The notes under the pieces: generated by a model | What the model was told of the DNA's origin: nothing | The model's database searches: none | Seen by the model: the letters and a program-made list of their open reading frames with translations, nothing else | Made by a program: the position numbers and the translations under genes | Assembly (NCBI RefSeq): GCF_016598535.1 | Contig: NZ_CP066779.1 | Span: 1,488,001-1,552,000, forward strand | Length of the DNA stretch: 64,000 bases | From: Rhodococcus sp. P-2 | GTDB taxonomy: Bacteria > Actinomycetota > Actinomycetes > Mycobacteriales > Mycobacteriaceae | Direction of reading: 5' to 3' | Shown: piece by piece, positions 62,458 through 64,000 of the stretch | Numbering within the stretch: position 1 is the first letter of the stretch | How the letters are laid out: the number at the start of each line of letters is the position of its first letter

Positions 62458-63332
62458 ACCTTTGCTCCTTCGATGTTTCGCTGACGCTCGCGTCCGAGCG
62501 GAATGACAAGCGGTGTATGGGAAACCGGATCGTCGATGATGCGGCACGCCATGCCGAACACCTCCTGCACCAGTTCTTCGGTGATGATCTCCGCGGGCGG
62601 GCCTTCGGCGACCACGGCGCCGTCCTTCATCGCGATGATGTGAGTTCCGTAGCGGCACGCGTGATTGAGATCGTGAAGCACCGCCACCAGCGTGTGTCCG
62701 TCGTTCTCGTTCAGATCGCGGCACAGCTCCAGCAGCTCGATCTGATGCGCGATGTCGAGGAACGTCGTCGGCTCGTCCAGCAGCACCAACGGAGTCTGCT
62801 GCGCGAGAACCATAGCGACCCAGACACGTTGGCGCTGACCACCGGACAGTTCGTCGACCGGCCTGGCCGACAGATCCGTGACCTTGGTTGCCTCCATCGC
62901 CTTGATGACGGCGGCTTCGTCCTCCCGGGACCACTGACGGATCAGCTTCTGGTGCGGATAACGTCCTCGCGCAACCAGATCGGCGACTTTGATGCCGTCC
63001 GGCGCGATCGACGTCTGCGGCAGAAGCCCGAGTCGCCTCGCGACTTCCTTGGCCGGGTACGACGTGATCGCTTTGCCGTCGAGGAGAACTTTGCCGGTAG
63101 TCGGCTTGAGCAACCGCGACAACGCACGCAGAAGCGTCGACTTGCCGCAGGCGTTGGGCCCGACGATGACTGTGAAGCCACCGTCGGGGATCTCGACGTC
63201 GAGGTGCTCCGAGATGACGCGCTTGTCGTAACCGATCGTGACGTCCTCGGCGCGAAGCCGATTCGTCCTTTCAGCCACGACGGCGGCCGTACTTGTCTCG
63301 TTCACGCTGTTCCTCGTTCCTTCACCGATCAC
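62454..63332 (-). CDS. Fe-siderophore ABC transporter ATPase (FepC/FhuC-like)
   Basis: The 292-residue ATPase has Walker A GPNACGKST, Q loop LLPQTS, signature LSGGQRQRVW, Walker B LVLLDEPTTFLD, and H loop VLHDLNHACRYG, the classic FepC pattern. It powers import of ferric siderophores through the FecCD permease encoded upstream. A GTG at 63332 overlaps the permease stop (GTGA); another GTG at 63305 has a better ribosome site and remains possible. Binding-protein gene follows with a 4-base overlap. Confidence 0.93.
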   Translation of the reverse strand: MIGEGTRNSVNETSTAAVVAERTNRLRAEDVTIGYDKRVISEHLDVEIPDGGFTVIVGPNACGKSTLLRALSRLLKPTTGKVLLDGKAITSYPAKEVARRLGLLPQTSIAPDGIKVADLVARGRYPHQKLIRQWSREDEAAVIKAMEATKVTDLSARPVDELSGGQRQRVWVAMVLAQQTPLVLLDEPTTFLDIAHQIELLELCRDLNENDGHTLVAVLHDLNHACRYGTHIIAMKDGAVVAEGPPAEIITEELVQEVFGMACRIIDDPVSHTPLVIPLGRERQRNIEGAKV

Positions 63333-64000
63333 TGCTTACGTGCCTCTCGCGCGAGAAGCCATACGAAATAGATGCCACCGATGGAGACGGTGACGACGCC
63401 GACCGGCAACTGTGTCGGTGCAAAAGCTCTTTGCGCCACCCAGTCGCTGACCATCAGCAGCGCTCCACCCATCGCCGCCGACGGCAGCAGGGTCACTCCG
63501 GCACTACCGGTCAATCGCCTCACCAACTGCGGAGCCGCCAGCGAGACGAATCCGATCGGTCCGGCCGCCGCCGTCACCATGGCCGTCAGTGCGACGCCGA
63601 GAACAACCAGGGAAAGACGCGTGGGTTCGGCCCGGACGCCGAGCGCCTTGGCGGCGTCGTCACCCATCTCGAGCATCTGCATCCGCCTGCCCAACACCAG
63701 GATCAGCGGAACGAGTATGGCCAGCACGACGACCACCGGCCACACCTGGGTCCAGCCGAGACCGTTCAGCGAACCGGCACCCCACACTGCGGCAGCCATG
63801 GCGTCGTCGAGTTTCGCCTTGAGGATCATCCAGGTGTTGACCGAGCCCAACATCGCACTGATGGCGATACCGACGATGATCAACCGGAATCCCTGCACAC
63901 CACGTTTGTACGCAAGGAGGTAAACCACTGCTGCGGTGGCGATACCGCCTACCAAGGCGCCGACTGCGATCTCGTAGTAAGTGCCACCGATGAGGAGGAT
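63329..64000 (-). CDS. FecCD-family siderophore permease (5' end outside the window)
   Basis: The visible 223 C-terminal residues include about six membrane spans and the FecCD pattern AKALGVRAEPTRLSLVVLGVALTAMVTAAAGPIGFV, given here as its start and end, followed by APQLVRRLTG, the coupling-helix region that contacts the ATPase. The gene is cut by the window edge and starts beyond 64000. It is coupled to the ATPase gene by a GTGA overlap. A second permease subunit is expected further right. Confidence 0.9.
   Translation of the reverse strand: MLLIGGTYYEIAVGALVGGIATAAVVYLLAYKRGVQGFRLIIVGIAISAMLGSVNTWMILKAKLDDAMAAAVWGAGSLNGLGWTQVWPVVVVLAILVPLILVLGRRMQMLEMGDDAAKALGVRAEPTRLSLVVLGVALTAMVTAAAGPIGFVSLAAPQLVRRLTGSAGVTLLPSAAMGGALLMVSDWVAQRAFAPTQLPVGVVTVSIGGIYFVWLLAREARKQ

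Noticed and set aside
1-64000. CRISPR array, prophage or complete insertion sequence
   Set aside because: No regularly spaced repeats, phage structural genes or transposase genes were found in the window.

Overview
The window looks like chromosome of a Rhodococcus-type actinomycete, probably of the R. erythropolis group; this is inferred, no search was run. The evidence is roughly 60% GC, frequent GTG and TTG starts, tightly overlapping operons, mycothiol-era traits such as a complete ergothioneine pathway, IdeR-type iron boxes, and gene order shared with mycobacteria. In M. tuberculosis the block Rv1013-Rv1021 runs pks16, pth, rplY, lpqT, prs, glmU, tetR, mfd, mazG. All of these except lpqT can be recognised here, in the same relative order, but the block has been opened at several points by accessory genes.

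Layout. 1-9.1 kb: a minus-strand envelope or exopolysaccharide operon (two family-2 glycosyltransferases, a flippase, a polymerase or GT-C-like membrane protein, a GT4 enzyme, a GH16 lipoprotein and a condensation-fold acyltransferase). 9.3-13.3 kb: a membrane-anchored EEP phosphohydrolase, a two-domain alpha/beta hydrolase resembling exosortase-associated hydrolases, and a polyprenyl-phosphate-mannose-synthase-like GT2. 13.5-18.1 kb: mazG and mfd. 18.2-24.7 kb: a translationally coupled six-gene operon encoding a 4'-phosphopantetheinyl transferase, a carrier protein, an acyl-CoA-dehydrogenase-like flavoenzyme, an amino acid:[carrier protein] ligase (a seryl-tRNA-synthetase relative), a DUF1839 protein and a GH2 beta-mannosidase-like enzyme. 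24.9-25.6 kb: a TetR of the gamma-butyrolactone-receptor type. 25.7-30.1 kb: tetR, tRNA-Gln, glmU, prs and a zinc-ribbon protein. 30.2-35.5 kb: an SLC13-type permease, a Tat-exported cyclase, a secreted PQQ-type sugar dehydrogenase and a DUF222/HNH protein. 35.6-42.4 kb: egtABCD, an APC permease and an EgtE-like PLP enzyme. 42.5-45.2 kb: an FAD oxidoreductase and a GAF regulator. 45.5-51.0 kb: rplY, pth, a pks16-like AMP ligase, prfC and pnuC. 51.1-53.6 kb: a Ser/Gly/Asn-rich unknown, a PNPOx protein, an NTF2-fold protein and a TetR. 53.6-64.0 kb: a siderophore-iron uptake region with an IrtAB-like exporter-fold importer, three substrate-binding lipoproteins, an Fe-siderophore ABC system, an MFS/TetR pair and two IdeR-type boxes.

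Most interesting result. The carrier-protein operon is a candidate uncharacterised pathway: an aminoacyl group is loaded on a dedicated phosphopantetheine carrier and probably oxidised there. A 21-bp imperfect palindrome, AAACAWAC-N5-GTNTGTTT, resembling Streptomyces gamma-butyrolactone autoregulatory elements, lies upstream of this operon. Related copies lie upstream of the DPM-like glycosyltransferase, the two-domain hydrolase, the exopolysaccharide operon and (as a tandem pair) the Ser/Gly/Asn-rich gene. A gamma-butyrolactone-receptor-like TetR is encoded next to the carrier operon. Together this suggests one signalling regulon joining the aminoacyl-carrier pathway to surface polysaccharide synthesis. 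The operator list and the family calls come from reading the sequence; the regulatory link is inference.
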